Origin: Kuschelorhynchus macadamiae
Lineage: Eukaryota > Arthropoda > Insecta > Coleoptera > Curculionidae
DNA length: 64,000 bases
Direction of reading: 5' to 3'
Assembly (NCBI GenBank): GCA_030620095.1
Contig: JAUTXW010003812.1
Location: 558,001-622,000, forward strand
Position 1 is the first letter of the stretch; each line of letters begins with the position of its first letter. Position numbers and translations under genes: made by a program. The notes below the pieces were generated by a model. It was not told the origin of the DNA. It did not search any database and saw only the letters and a program-made list of their open reading frames with translations. This document shows positions 12,258 to 25,801 of this stretch, in pieces.

Positions 12258-13902
12258 CAGAAACATGAAAAACGTTATCATGTTAATACTGTAATTTAGA
12301 ACAAATGTGTGCACCTTTATAGTTATTTTACTTTTTATCAATTTACGAAAAAGAAAAATAAGAATTTTATTTTGTATATTTATTTTGCAATTGATCCTTA
12401 TTTTAATTTGCCCATTTGTTATACCTCGTAACCGAGCTTCTAGAAAATTCAATCTAGAACTATTTTAATTTACCTAAAGCTGCATTGCAAGTGATGCTTG
12501 AATATTGGATATCGGGATCAAAGATTTAGTTTCGAATTTGTTAACTTGTCAAGCATTGAGGCAGGTAATCGCTTTACGGAAAGATTTACTGGGTAATTTA
12601 GTTTTAAAAAGCATTCCTGGTTTCTATTTTTTTTTTCAATTTCGTTTCCAATAATACATGTGATTATTTTGTTTCACGTGTTTTAAATATCATATAAACT
12701 GCATACTGACCGTTTGGTGCTGAAATAGAGAAAATTACGAACCATTTAGTTGGTCGGTGTCGGGCTTAAATCATCACCAGACTGTTTTGCTTGGGGGATA
12801 TCTACGTGAAGCCCAAGTTAGTAACACTTGCTCGACCTGAAAGAGTACTCTTATTTTTAAAATGGAGCAGGCTTTCAATTCAATCAAAGCTACACAGCAA
12901 GAGGCCTTGTTCTGTCAATCTATTAGGTGGTGTTGACTAAACAGTTTGTTAAGCACAATAAAATTATTATATAAGAAATAATGTAAAATTAACAGGTTTT
13001 TATTATAGTTACTTTAACACAACTTTAACTTACATTATCATACCTAATGAAGCCGCTAAGAAATTAACTTGGCTAATTAGACTTTTAGGTTAAATTTTAA
13101 ATAAGTACTTTACTTCTGTTTTACACGTATATTTACTAGGGTAAAGCTATCCCAAGGTTCAATAAGTACCACATTACCTGTTTAAACCTATCGTCATATA
13201 GCAAATTTTCCTCAGAGAAAAAGTTGTTGAGAAGAGGATTGGCCAGACCACTACAAAAATCACAAAACCGGATAACTGCCAATCACATCAATTTTAGTAT
13301 ACAAAATTCTATCGATTCAGAATTTGGTGTCTAGTAAGTCTTATTAAAAGTTTTTGAGTGATGTATCATTAAGAAGGTTGATTATTTTCGTCTATTTCAA
13401 AAATCAAAAGTTAAAAGCTAGTTCAAAAACTGTACCCAACAGTAATAGTCAATCAGAATTGAATTAATGTTTCATTCAAATAAAAAAGGGGTTTTAATTT
13501 CGTGTCTTCAGAACTTTTATTACAGGAACTGTTGTAATATATTGATGATATAATCAAATTCCTTTATGAGCATAAGTAAAATGTTTGCAAAATTTAGTAA
13601 TATGTTTACATTTTTGATTTCTATAAGTAACTTTCAAGAATGTCTTATGTACCTTATCTGAATTCAGTATTTTCGAAATATTCACAAAACTCTATATTGT
13701 TATACGTAATATTTAACTAATCTGCCATGTACACTTAATATTACTTAGCAAGTGAGTTTTATATTAAATAAATCTTTTAGTTACAACAATATATTTCTAT
13801 ACTTAACAACGGGTCAAGACAAAATCTAGTATTTTAATATAAAAAAAGAAGTCTCGACTGCATGAATGAACGAAAAGGTCAGAAACATTGTCTTGGCCAT
13901 TT

Positions 13903-14091
13903 TTATGAAACTCCCGACGAGAGTAATCTTCTAAGAAAGTGGAGAAGGTTTATTGTCCTTCCTGTAATACTTTTTCTAGTAAGTACAACGAAAGCACAAA
14001 AGAAAATAGGAAGAATGAAAATCGCAACAATTCTACGCCATTTGTCAGCTATATTATTATTAAGTATTATAAGACAAACAATCGATAACAT
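13903..14091 (-). other. short ORF in palindrome right arm
   Basis: A 62-residue frame, the inverted counterpart of 7658-7873. See that entry; a real gene is unlikely. Confidence 0.25.
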
Positions 14092-14250
14092 ATTACAGTC
14101 TGCAACTTAAAAACTACAAAATCTAATTCATTTAAACACTCAATATTTTGGATTAAATCTAATTTTATTTAATTTACTATCAGAACCACAATCTAGGCTA
14201 TATCTTGCTGTCTTTTAACAATTCAAACTTATCAAAGAAACTTAATTATA

Positions 14251-15790
14251 CATATACCGGGTGACCACGAAATTACTAACAAGGCTGTAACTTTTTTTAA
14301 GATAAATACTATTAACATGAAATTTTACAGCGATGTATGGTTACTCATGAGGAAGATTTTCACTGTAAAAACAATCGACTGCCGTTTCCGGTTTAACCGG
14401 AAATGCTTTCAACTTTAACATTTTAAATGGAGCACCCTATATATTGATTTATTTTTGAACTCTACTCTAAACATATAACATGTATCATACCCTGTGTCAA
14501 TTTGTGATATTTTTGAGAAAATGGCGAATTAAACTTTAAAAATTTTAATGAATAATTCCGTTTTTTGGAAAAACAAATGAAGATAGTTCCAATTTAATAC
14601 CGTGAATAGTGTGACAATCTACAAACCTACTCAACATCTAAATCTTCAAACAATTTTAAATACTTTTGTATATCATACTCTATACCTATATCAAGTACTT
14701 TTATAGATATTTCCAATTGAACTGTGCAATTACCTTTTTAACGCTTAGGCTGATAAATGACAAAATTTCTGATCTAAAGCGGCTTTGAAACAATACATAA
14801 GTATATAGCCGTCGTTCTTATAATATGCAGATGGTTCGCTTTGAGAGTTAAACGGAATTATAAGTACAACGTTTTTCGAGATTTTCTTCTAAATTGTAAT
14901 TACTTATTAAATTTAAACTAGAAAAAATCGCAAGGAAACCAGAGCATTACAAGTACAGCTATTTCCTAATCGCCGATATCCATCAGAGTCATACTTTCCT
15001 TGGTTGGAAAAGTACTTAAAATCAGAAGGAAATCCGCCAAGCGAGAATTTCATAGTTAGTAAAGAGGCTAAAATTAATACACTGGCTTGTATAGCAATCG
15101 ATCCTACTATATCAATACGACAAATAAACAGTGAAATTGGAATTGGCTGCGAAAGTGCACGAAATTTTTTACGTAAACATGGCTTTAAATCATTCAAATA
15201 CCAAATCCATCTTATCCACTTATATGAAGCGGATTATCAGAGAAGACTGAAATTTTGCAACTGGTATTTTGATATGCAACAAAGACAGCCAAATTTTCGG
15301 ACAGTAATTCTTTTTTCAGATAAATCCCGATTTACTAATATGGGAATGTTTGACCGCAATAACACTAAGTGTTGGGCTACCGAAAATCCGCACTTGGTAA
15401 AGGAAGGGGCATTCCAAGAAAGATTTGGTGTTAATGTCTGGTTTGGGGTACTAGGAACTCGAAGAATAGGTCCCATTTTCCCAATTCCTCCAAAATACAA
15501 TAGAGGATTTTATGGACAATTTAGCCATTGTTTATTACAATTAAGTATATTTTCAGCAAGACGGGGCAGCTGCACACAATTCCAGAGTAACAGTCAGATG
15601 GCCGGCGAGATCGCCTAAACTCACCCCGTTAGATTTTTCATATTGGGGCTACACTAAACAAAAGGTCTACAAAACACCATTAGAAAATCGTGCGAACCTT
15701 GTTAATCGAATTACAAGGGCGATAGAAGAAATAACTCCAAGGCAGATGGAAAACATTTAACAAGAGTTTCGTAACAGAATTCGTATGTGC
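14251..15790 (+). mobile_element. Tc1/mariner-like DNA transposon, broken
   Basis: The left edge abuts the palindrome at ATACCGGGTGACCACGAAAT, which resembles a transposon terminus. A decayed DDE transposase lies at 14917-15760. I did not find the matching right terminal repeat by eye, so the right end is approximate. Confidence 0.6.
14917..15760 (+). pseudogene. Tc1/mariner-like (DDE) transposase
   Basis: The open frame runs from after a stop near 14916 through LFPNRRYPSESYFPWLEKYL (helix-turn-helix region), VILFSDKSRFTNMGMFDRNN (a catalytic Asp) and ENPHLVKEGAFQERFGVNVW, then stops at 15618. In another frame it continues WPARSPKLTPLDFSYWGYTK and the C-terminal VYKTPLENRANLVNRI. The domain order is that of IS630/Tc1-mariner transposases, which cut and paste the element. 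Frame changes after about 15540, including loss of the second catalytic Asp region, show it is inactive. An ATG at 15004 exists but lies inside the domain, so the true start was upstream. Confidence 0.8.
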
Positions 15791-16620
15791 CATGAAGTTA
15801 AAATGGATAACGTTTTGAAGACCTCTTCTATGGATGACCTTTTTTCTTGGTTTTTTATTACTCATGTAGCTTTAGTTCTATTTCGTTTTTTTTCTTTGAG
15901 TTAAGAAAATTTTTTTGTTTGAATATTATTTAAATTAGTGTTTTGTGGCGTAATAACAGTTGAAGCTACTCATTAGTGTCCTTAATAAATACCTATTTAA
16001 GTAGACTAGCAATATTTCAAAAAACAGTCATTTTGAAATAACTTTTTATAGGTAAGTTTATTTATATTTATAAGGTTAGCTAATTTTTCGTTTTTACTCA
16101 ATTTACATTAATGCCAAGTACAAAATATGCTTAGCCTTACAGATAACATATCCTAGGCATTTTATTCCTTTTTCATATGTTAAGAACTCAATTTAGTATC
16201 ATGTGAAATTCAAAAACTCAGTCCTTCCTTAGTACCTATATTTGATGACCGCCAAACGTTAAATACACCACTTGCAAAAACAGTTTTGAGCAGTACATTT
16301 GCAAATTCTAATAGCTTATTTTTTTTTATTCATACATTGAACAAAACAATAATTCTGAACTAAAGTATCTACTTTAAAAATTAGAAGGTGAATAAAAGAA
16401 TGGCGGCTGTGGTGTTTCTTTATTTCACAGCCACTTTAGATGTACGCGATAGACCTTCAAGGTATTTTGTCATCCCGAAAAGTCTCAAAACATGCCATCT
16501 TGCTACAAAACATGACCACCGATCAGACTAAACTAAATAAACTCAGCCTCGAATTTTGAAAAAAGACCTGAAATAATTCAAAGCAAAGCATTGGAGTATA
16601 AAAGGTTGCCTAAATGCAGT
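15791..16620. other. no gene recognised
   Basis: AT-rich sequence without recognised coding potential. Confidence 0.5.
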
Positions 16621-16884
16621 GAAGTTGAGGTGTCGTCAATGATTTCAGATTTTAATATTACGCACCTATTGTAATATACAGTTTGTTAAATATTTATAAA
16701 TAATTATAGATTTGTGTTTTTATATAGGACTGTCTTGAAAGAGACAAACGATGAAGTTGAGGTGTCGTCAATGATTTCAGATTTTAACATTAGGCACCTA
16801 TTGTAATATACAGTTCGTTAAATATTTATAAATAATTATAGATTTGTGTTTTTATATAGGACTGTCTTGAAAGAGACAAACGAT
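16621..16884. repeat. tandem duplication, 132 bp x 2
   Basis: GAAGTTGAGGTGTCGTCAAT begins at 16621 and again at 16753, and both units end with GAAAGAGACAAACGAT. The two units differ at only a few positions, so the duplication is recent. Confidence 0.92.
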
Positions 16885-17029
16885 TCGATATATATGCAAG
16901 TAAATAGATAATAATTCAGAACTTAACCGTTGTAACAGTCATTTTCAAAATTATTGTTACACACGTTTTGGGATCCCATTTCCAATCCAAACATATTTCC
17001 TCAATTTTGTCAGTTTACCTGCCGTCTGT

Positions 17030-17640
17030 TCGCAACATAGCTAAAAACTACTGACCGGGTTGACCTCAAATGTTGGTAAAAAAATAAGAGTCATATGAGG
17101 ATGACCTGGTAACATTTTTAAAAATGGCGGCCTAGTAGAATATTAAACAAACTATTACTAAAAAAGTACTTTTCCATTATACCTAAAATTTTGCACAAAA
17201 ATCAAGTATTGCGTAGGATTAAACGGGTAAAATTTTGGTACGAATCCAAGATGGCTAAACAAAATGGCGGCTTAACAAAAGATTTAAAAAATCAGCCTGC
17301 AAAAACTATTTATTAGATTGATCTCAAATTTTCTTCAAGAATTAAGTGTGATACACAAATAAACTGCTAAACTTTTGGTACGAATTCAAGATGATGGAAC
17401 AAAATGACGGTCAAACAAAACGTTTGTAATAGTGAAAAATCACCGCTCCAAGTTTTTACATACCTTCATGCCTTAGAGTTCCAAGATGCAGACACTTCGC
17501 GGCATAGCTAAAAAACAACTTAACCGATTTACTTTAAACTTTGGTTAAAAATTTAGGGACAAAGAGTTAACTTGAAAATATTTTGGTAAAAATACAATAT
17601 AGCGGAATTAAATGCTAACTTCAACTTTGCCTTGCTGTGC
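17030..17640. repeat. degenerate tandem repeat, about 230-bp unit
   Basis: The block CATAGCTAAAAA(A)C..., then ACC(G)...TTGACCTCAAATGTTGG and AAAATGGCGGCC recurs near 17038, 17295 and 17508, with the related AAGATGGCTAAACAAAATGG and AAGATGATGGAACAAAATGA between. Units are clearly related but diverged, as in an old satellite-like or transposon-internal repeat. Confidence 0.55.
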
Positions 17641-18170
17641 AGCGAATCAAAACATATTGAATAAATAATAAATCTAAATAGAGCAATTCAATTAAATGTA
17701 GTAACAATTAATAACAAAATAATCTATTATAGCTGTTAATTATTTAAAAAATAGAAATATTATTAAAAAAAATAAGCATACTACAAAATCACCTCAAGAA
17801 AAACCTTACTAACAACAATAAATTGCCGCAGTTTTATAAATTAACTATCCCATGATTTGATATACCTATATACAGGGTAATAAATTGTAAATGGTGACCT
17901 ACATTGATTTTATTGTTTGGTTTTGTTTCCAAATAACTTAAAACTAAATTGTAAATGAACTACTCTATAACTGGAGCAGTTTGTATGTAGAATCGATGAA
18001 AAAAGAAATCAGAGTGTATGAATTGGTACATAGAATATCCCACTTGAAAGTCCGCACATACATCCGCCCTATTAAATACTTTTCATGATGCACATTGGGA
18101 CGGATGGTGTTACTAAATATATTATTTTAAGGCCCATACATATTATTTAATAAAATATAATATATATGTA
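17641..18170. other. no gene recognised
   Basis: AT-rich spacer before the hAT insertion. ATATACAGGGTAATAAATTG near 17872 resembles the end of an insect DNA transposon, but I could not define an element. Confidence 0.45.
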
Positions 18171-18178
18171 CATACATT
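18171..18178. repeat. 8-bp target-site duplication (left)
   Basis: CATACATT directly precedes the CAGTGGCG terminus of the hAT element and is repeated at 19250-19257 directly after the other terminus. Confidence 0.9.
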
Positions 18179-19249
18179 CAGTGGCGACTCGTGGTGAATT
18201 ATATTGGGAGATCAATAACAAATTTAAAAATAGGCATACCTAAAATAAAAATAAATATCTTTAAATTGAGCTTTAAATTCTCTTGAAGTTCAGTTTTACT
18301 CTTGGTTCTTTAGAATTGAAAAAATGCTGAATGACACGTTCGTTAAAATTGCACGTACATTCCTTTTATAAACGATTTCTCAATACTTAACACTGCTAAA
18401 GCGGATAGTCTATCTTGGCCCAACTCAATAAAATGTATAAGCCGTATCGTGATGGCCACGTAGTGACAGTTCGAATGCCCCACAAAATTTTACACAATCT
18501 ATAATTTTGTTTAAAATATAACGATTTTTGGATACATTTACATTAAAATCTTTAAGGGATTTTCTATAAGCTTTGTCTAGCTGAATGAGAATATCAGCAC
18601 TTCCGATCGTAATATAGTTCACCGAACATTTCATGTGATCTGCAGAAAACGCATGTTTTTGTATTTTTCTTTTAAGTATTTTAAGTCTTTAACGCCGCTT
18701 TTGCACCATAATGAGTCCGACGAGTCCTTAGAAAACAAGAAACAAACATAACAGTAAAATGAGTTAGAGACTTCACAACCACATATCCAGTTAGCTAAAT
18801 CGTACATACTTTTACAAGTACAATACCGAGTTAGAAAAAATAGCGACCGCGCCACCTCTGAACAATTGAACATCCGCATGCCGACGTAATGCCGCGATCG
18901 ATCGATCGAATTACGAGAAGAGACCCAAATCGCGATTTTATATTCCATTTGCTATCACGTTCGGCTGCCGCTCGGTAGCTGTGGTACTTTCGTCAAGCTA
19001 TAAGGTAATCCCGTCAATTCGGGCTGCCCAGCCTAGCTTAGTATAGCGTATTTTATTATGCCTAAGGAATGCAACGAGACCATTCGAACCGCCGGGGCCG
19101 CGCGCGGCTAATAGTGTAGCGTATTTAACTTTTCCGAAGGTTCGCGTTTTTTTACAACTATTAGGAGGGACGTTCAAACGAATAATTTATTTTCTGAAAT
19201 ATTTTTGGGGGGTCATTAACCAAATGACCCTATGAAAGAGCCGCCACTG
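18179..19249 (-). mobile_element. hAT element, internally deleted (ZMYM1-like)
   Basis: Inverted ends start CAGTGGCGACTC at 18179 and, on the other strand, CAGTGGCGGCTC ending at 19249. An identical 8-bp direct repeat flanks them, the hallmark of hAT superfamily insertion. Inside is only the N-terminal part of a transposase, read leftward, after which the sequence goes to the left terminus. It is therefore a 1071-bp internally deleted, non-autonomous copy. The matching duplication suggests a fairly recent insertion. Confidence 0.9.
18425..18948 (-). pseudogene. hAT transposase N-terminal fragment (TTF-type zinc finger)
   Basis: The first minus-strand frame (18948-18631) contains WICGCEVSNSFYCYVCFLFS followed by GVKDLKYLKEK, which matches a TTF-type zinc finger. 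One frame change near 18650 leads into 18634-18425, with IGSADILIQLDKAYRKSLKD, ILNKIIDCVKFCGAFELSLR, as in ZMYM1-like hAT proteins with a DUF4371 region. The catalytic and dimerisation domains are absent. The fragment is non-functional as a transposase. Confidence 0.8.
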
Positions 19250-19257
19250 CATACATT
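19250..19257. repeat. 8-bp target-site duplication (right)
   Basis: CATACATT, identical to 18171-18178. Confidence 0.9.
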
Positions 19258-22090
19258 TGTGAAAATATTTTTATGATAAAGTTAAGTAAAAGTAATGCGA
19301 CCACCATGACGGTATTATTTAAAAATTAGATTATTAGTAAATACGGGCGGATTTTGAAGTAACATAAAATAGTGAAAGACGTGTTATTTGATAAGATTTT
19401 ATGGTGAAATTTTTGTACATTTTTATTCTAACTAGCTAAGTTTTTTCATAATACAATATTTACTTATCTTTAACAATTAACTTTAAAACGTTTATATTTT
19501 AATTAGACTTAATTATGTCTCAATAAAACTAATATTTTTAAAGTGGATCCATGTAACATGACTTTATCTATATTTTTAGCCTTAGTAATAAGAATAGTTG
19601 AACCTTAAGTTTTAAGAAAGGGAATAAAGATTTCTTAAAACTATAACTTAAATAATTTTTTTAAGTGAAGAAAACAAAACAGAGAGAAAAAAGTAACATA
19701 GAAACTTTGAGTGTTAGCTACAAAGGACTTTTATTAAAATCGGAAAATCCAACATTCAAGGTTTCGAATTCAAGCCATTTTAAAATTTACGATTTTTTGC
19801 AATTTTACTCTTTAAACGCTGTAAGAATTGCTGCCTAATTATTCTTAATAGCCATAATGTAGAACACAAGAAATAAAAATAGCATTTCTGTACAAATACG
19901 AGCATTTACACGCTCCGACTCTACACCCTGTACAAAATAATCATTAAAAAAATCTAAATTTTCGTTTAACAAGGTTTGTTTTGAATTATATTTACAACAG
20001 ATATGCCTAAACAGCATCCAAATATTGCTCACTTCTCATTACTCACTAAAAATTTTAAATACCCGTTTCATCTGTTTAGCAGATTAGTTATTTTAAAAGC
20101 CAGCAACTTTATATTAAAACGGATCAACTATTTAAAAGTGGAAAAGGTAGTGTACAGAGGCACAGACTTGCAGAGTCAGATATGATGTATTTGAGCATCT
20201 ACTGTTGAATCTGTAGTAAGCGCTAATTTCCGGAGATATAATTTTATTCATTGAATCTAGTTTTTTTTTTAAATTAAGAAACCAATACTTTTAAACAAAT
20301 AAATATTCATAATAAGAATACCTTACAATTTTTGCAATGTACCACACAAACACGGCAAGGACAAATCAAATTTTCATTAAGATAGACTTATATCTTTATA
20401 ATAGTATAATTGTATAAAAACTCAGTGTGCTGGAATCATGTTTCTTGCTTCTTGGACGCATTGATTCTGATACACATTCGGTAACGGAAATCTTACATTT
20501 TTAACCATGCCAAATTTAATTTCTTATTTTGACTGATTAAAACAAAAGGAGGAGCCTTAAAGTGCCGAACTGTATGCTGACACCTGCAACAACAGTTATT
20601 TGTCGCATAATCAGAAAACATATTGTCATTTCATGTTAGTTAACATTGCATGCGTAGTATATTTCTTATCAACAAAAAGGGACCCATTTGATGGGCATAT
20701 AGTATACAGGCTGTCACATTAAAAACAAAAATAAGTTGTTTTTAACAGCTTTTTGATGTTTTTAGTTTTTTTATGTAATTACAAATTTTGAGAATTTAAA
20801 AAAAAACGTCATTATTGATAATTTAAAGATTTTTTAATGATAAACTACACATTTTAAAAAATAAAGTCTGTAATGGTACCCTACCTAAGGTATGTACATA
20901 AAAAAATTAGATATTTAATAAAATTACATACACATGTAAATAAAGCTGTTTTTGAATTATTAATATTTGATAATGTCATTAACTTTTTTTTATACCAGTA
21001 ATATGACAAATTATTTGTGTTTCGAAGTTTACTTTTTATTCCTGTAATTTGAAATTGCATACTTTTTGTTATATTATTTGTTTTATAAAATAAATACTGC
21101 AGATACGTTTTAAAAAAGTGATTCAAAATTAAAATCGCTTATAAACATTTATCATAAAATGAAATAAATAAATAAATGAAGTGTTTGTTTCTACAGAGTA
21201 TACATTACAGGTTCAGATTTAAGTCACAATTATATCAAAGTGAAGTTTAAAATACTAATTTAGAAAACTCAAAATCAAAAAATTTAACGACGACTGTCAA
21301 CCAACCCAACCATAAGAAAGTGTGAGTCAAGGACTCAATTAAAGTTAGGATGATGATAAAAACTTATTTAAAGAGTAAAGCTTCCTTCGATATAGAAATT
21401 ATTTAACAGATTTCAGAAAATCGTTTGTTTGAGTGGAATGAGTCTCCAAATTTTGTTCCAATTAGAAGTTTTATGGCTTTCTTTTGCAAGGTAAATATTC
21501 TATCAAAGCATAATAATTAGAATTTTACATACAACCAAGAACAACGTCCTTTTAACAAAACTCTTAGACCATAAAAAATTGAAGAAAGCTTTTTACATAC
21601 ATAAATAATATAGACTAGCCAAATTTGTATCTTTTATGAGGCCTAAAATGAATTATTTACGTATGGGTAATACTGTCATACAATTATGGAATATTATAGG
21701 GGTAAAATCATCACGGTGAATACCATCAATTAGTAAAATAAAATGTTAATCCTTAGTAATATGTTATTTCTGTGGAGATTCTTCAAATCTCTTGCTATTT
21801 GTACAACAAATGGTAATACTAGTTTAACGCAATGGGGCCAACCATTTTGAAAATACTTTGGAATGTAAATGTCGAGCATAAACGATTTTATTTATTTAAA
21901 AAATAGTTGGGAGCAGATTTTTTGGGTCATAACAAAAAAATTCTTTAAAACATGACTTCACAAATACTTTGTTTGTGTAAGTCCTTGTATTTTAAGGTTT
22001 GTATAATCTGGTGCTTTATTTTGGTCTTTAGAACGTTGCAGATCCTGATGAGTAAATTTTGATAGGTTTTTCGTAGATAGATACAAGGTG
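19258..22090. other. no gene recognised
   Basis: Nearly 3 kb of AT-rich DNA without credible coding frames. Short frames at 19835-20185 and 20881-21126 have low-complexity composition and no recognised motif. AGTATACAGGCTGTCACATT near 20701 resembles a transposon end. Confidence 0.5.
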
Positions 22091-23061
22091 GTCCAACAGT
22101 GCGTTGAAGTCCAATAGCTCGGTTATTCTGGGAATTGGAAAAACATTTTTATACAAAAGTTGTAGGGACTGCTGAGAGCTAGAACCTAAAATTATTTTCG
22201 ATTATACACGATTGAGGATAAGTTTTCTACAAATCAAACTCACCTGTTCTTAAATGGAACACCCTATATATTGTTTTATTTTCAGATTCCTCCCTTTTTG
22301 GCCATTCACCCAATATAGGGTTTGTAGGGTCTATACAGAGTCATTCAAAATTAATGGTCACTTTTCGAAAATATCAGAGGTACATTTGACCCTGTATATT
22401 TTTTACAGCGTTAGCATTAATCATTTTAGTATGGTAAAAACTTTCAAATGTGGTCTTTATTCAACTGCGGAATTTTTTATTAGTATGCTTTAATAACGGT
22501 ATATAAGGTAATTAAAAATCCTGGATGCGAATTTTCTCGATTAATTTAAATAGAACGACCTGTATATTATATTTTCAGATTGCTTCCTTTTTAGCCATTC
22601 ATCCAATATATGTTTTGTGGGGTCTATATAGAGTCGATCAAGATTTTTGGCCACTTTTCGAAAATATTAGAGGTGGACATCTCAATTTATTACGGCAAAA
22701 AATTGCAATGTTCTTTTTTCAACATCTATTTTTCTTTATTTATTCATGCCAGCATGGACGGGTCGAAAAAGTTTAAAACTTCAAAAAATAAAAATTATCA
22801 CTAATAAAAAAAGATTTAATCCAAAAATTTCAGAAATACAAATGATTGTATTACAATGATCTAGTAAAAAAACTGGTGGTTATTAAGAAACGATCGATAT
22901 GAGTTATATGTTAAGAGAACTTGCTTAGGAATTGTTTGCTGAATATATCACAAAAAGTATCCTGATAGAAGACAGACACGAGAAGCGCTTTTGAAAAATT
23001 ATGCAACGGTTTGATGAGACGGGAAATGTAGAATACGGGAAAACTGATCGGACCAAACCTG
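22091..23061 (+). mobile_element. mariner-like element, copy A (5' part)
   Basis: GGTGGTCCAACAGTGCGTTG begins a stretch that matches the reverse complement of 31193 leftward: the blocks CCAATAGCTCGGTTA, TTGTAGGGACTGCTGAG, CCATTCACCCAATATAGGGT and CACTTTTCGAAAATAT appear in both in the same order. Near 22900-23050 the text still shows the N-terminus of a transposase (TTTGATGAGACGGGAAATGT), heavily broken. The copy stops at 23061 exactly where the (TAA)n tail of the next LINE begins, so the LINE inserted into it. Confidence 0.7.
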
Positions 23062-23063
23062 TT

Positions 23064-23095
<32 letters not shown>

Positions 23096-23600
23096 AAATC
23101 GGCTTTTATTTGTGACATAAATACACACATCATAAAAAAGAAAGAACATCCAAATGCGCAAGCCACCCGGGGCGAGATTTAGTTTAACTAGCTATTCTTA
23201 CATCGAACCCTAGATGGTTACGTTAAGATAGACTTAATCTTAGTAAAATTACAAGTAACTATATCTCTATTTAAATACACAATTGCACACAAAACAAAAG
23301 TTAACAGTTTAAGGGAGAGAAATGAGAAAAATGTTTAAATTTTTTTCTTGCAAAAATTAATAATTGGCGTCTATATCGAGTTGCATTGATGAGTGCGGCT
23401 CGCAGGAATTAATCTGTCCTTAAGAAAAGAGGGAGATGCAGAGATGACTAATACTGAGCCATTTGAGCTCACGAAGTGCATTAGAAATATGATCAAATTT
23501 TCGAAGTGAGCAAACAAAGCGACAGCAAGAGTTCTGCACTCACTGAATTTTCTGTCTTTGTAAGATATTTAGGAATGGACCGTAAACAAATGAACAATAA

Positions 23601-24704
23601 TTAAAATTTGAATTTTAATTTCGTATCGATTAAAACACCCAATGATTTTGCCACACTCTTAACAGGTGAACAAACGTCTTCAATTTGAATCTGTACGACT
23701 TTATCAATGGGTATTTTATTGTCTCCAAAAAACATAACTACAGATTTATTAGGGTTTAAAATTAAACCATGCTTTCCTGAAACTTCATTTATATTTCTTA
23801 GCTCTTCGTTGAACACAAATTCTCCTATGTGATATGCACTGCGTAAAAAAACTGTAGCTTATCTGAGTATCATCGGTGTATGCTTGATAGCCGCAGTTCT
23901 TAATGCCTCTAAAAATATCAGACGTATATATTATAAATAAAAGTGGTCCTAGAACGGAACCCTGGGGCACACTTGATAATACGGGTTTTAATGTAGAGGT
24001 ATCGCCGTTTAATACAACCTTTTGACTTCGCTTGCTCAGATATGCAGAGATAAAGTGAACAGCAGGCTCCTGGAAACCATAGTATTTGAGCTTTGAGCAT
24101 AGCAGGGTATGGTTGTTGGTATCAAATGCCTTCGAGAAATCCAGTAGCACCAACGCTGATATTTTGTCATCATCCAAGTCCCCACCAATCGTATCCAAAA
24201 TTCCCGAAGGAGCGGTCGCCGTATTCTAATTCTTTCTAAAGCCGGACTGTTTTTCGAGAATTATTTTATTATCATTAACAAATTGGTTAATTTGGGAATA
24301 TGCCATCTATACGAGAATTTTTGACACAACCGGCAGGAGACTTATGGGACGCAAATCAGCATAAGACTCCGGATTGATCACTTTAGGAATGTACTGAATG
24401 ACAGATGTTTTCCAAACATTTGGAAAGTAGCTAAGCTCGAGACAAATAGAGACGATGTGAGCGATAAAGGGAACAATAAAAGGTGAGCAATATTGAAGCA
24501 TTGAACCCGTAACATTGTCGGACCCAAAACATTGGATTTAATATTGTAAAGAGCTTGATTAATTTCGTAAATAGATGCAGGCATAAAGGTAAAACTGTTC
24601 TTAAATGGTGACTCAGAATCCATATATTTATTTATCATTTCCTGGCAATCACTTTCCTTAAAAACTGAAAGAAAATACTCATTTATTGCGTTAACGTCAA
24701 GCAA
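23601..24704 (-). pseudogene. reverse transcriptase, several frames
   Basis: Minus-strand fragments in order: 24704-24378 (linker; INQALYNIKSNVLGP), 24501-24307 (KTSVIQYIPKVINPESYADL, RPISLLPVVSKIL), 24198-23785 (LVLLDFSKAFDT with the first catalytic Asp; SVPQGSVLGPLLFIIYTSDI; YTDDTQISYS, where YADD reads YTDD) and 23816-23601 (GLILNPNKSVVMFF). These are the standard RT motifs of CR1/jockey-group LINEs. Frame breaks separate them. Confidence 0.8.
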
Positions 24705-24855
24705 ATGTCGAGGAATGTCGCGCTTATTGTTTTTAATTTTTTATGTTTAAATCCGACAATGCCTACCATGTTTTTCTTACATTACCCTTATCAACCACAC
24801 CGCCAACAAATGTCCTTTTGCGCCTGCGCACCAGACTTAAAGTAGAGTTACGCTG

Positions 24856-25749
24856 TCAATCTTCCAATGATTTCGTTTGCTTGATTTTTGCCAAGGCATT
24901 ATCGCGACTTTTCATTAATATTTTTAAGTCCTTGATAAGCCATGAAGCCTTTGGCTTGGTAACGCGAACTGTTTTTAGAGGCGCATGCCGATCAAAAACA
25001 TCTGTAATTAGATTATTAAATAATTGAATTTTGTGTTCAATACAATTAGCATAAAATATATCGTTAAATGGCAACGCTGTTAATTCATTATAGAGCAAAA
25101 TATGATTAAAATTTTTAAAGTTCCTATAAGTAATAACTTTTGGTTTAAATTTAATTATTTTGATGTTAAGCTCACAATTTATGATCTGAAATATTCCAGT
25201 CATCGATAACTTTTGCATTGTTAAAAATGTCTTTATCAGAAATAAAAATAGGGTCTAGCAACGTCGCAGGGCTTCCAGAAATTCTCGTCGGCTCATCGAT
25301 CAACTGCGCAAAACCATATACTTCAAAACAATGACTAGCTGGATTGTCAAGTTTTAACAAATTTAATATTAATATCGCACAAGCAGATGACATAGTCAAC
25401 AGACGGCATCACAAGTGATAAAACATTATCTAGTTGGTCCATACCCAACCTTACATTATATTACTAAGACAGCATAATTCCTCCCATTAACCTCAAATTT
25501 AACCCACAGCTGCTCGATGTTAATTTGTTTGCAGTCGGCATCGATCACCGTAGATTGTATGCTCATACTAATATAAAGAGCAACCCCTCCTCCCCTCGAC
25601 AGTCTATTCCTGCGATACAATCTATATCCATTTATAGAAAAAACCTCATCATCAGTATTAGGGGACAGCCAAGTCTCAGAGATTGCCACCACTTCAAGTT
25701 TATGTTCGTTCACCAATGTGACCAAATTATTAAACCCAGTATAAAGTGA

Positions 25750-25801
<52 letters not shown>

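Noticed and set aside
15237..15500. Minus-strand frame across the mariner-like transposase
   Set aside because: It is the antisense shadow of the transposase domain.
22254..22804. Plus-strand frames with MEHPIYCFIFRFLPFWPFTQ-type text
   Set aside because: The matching frame at 31030 shows this is translated mariner-like non-coding sequence (terminal region), not a conserved protein.
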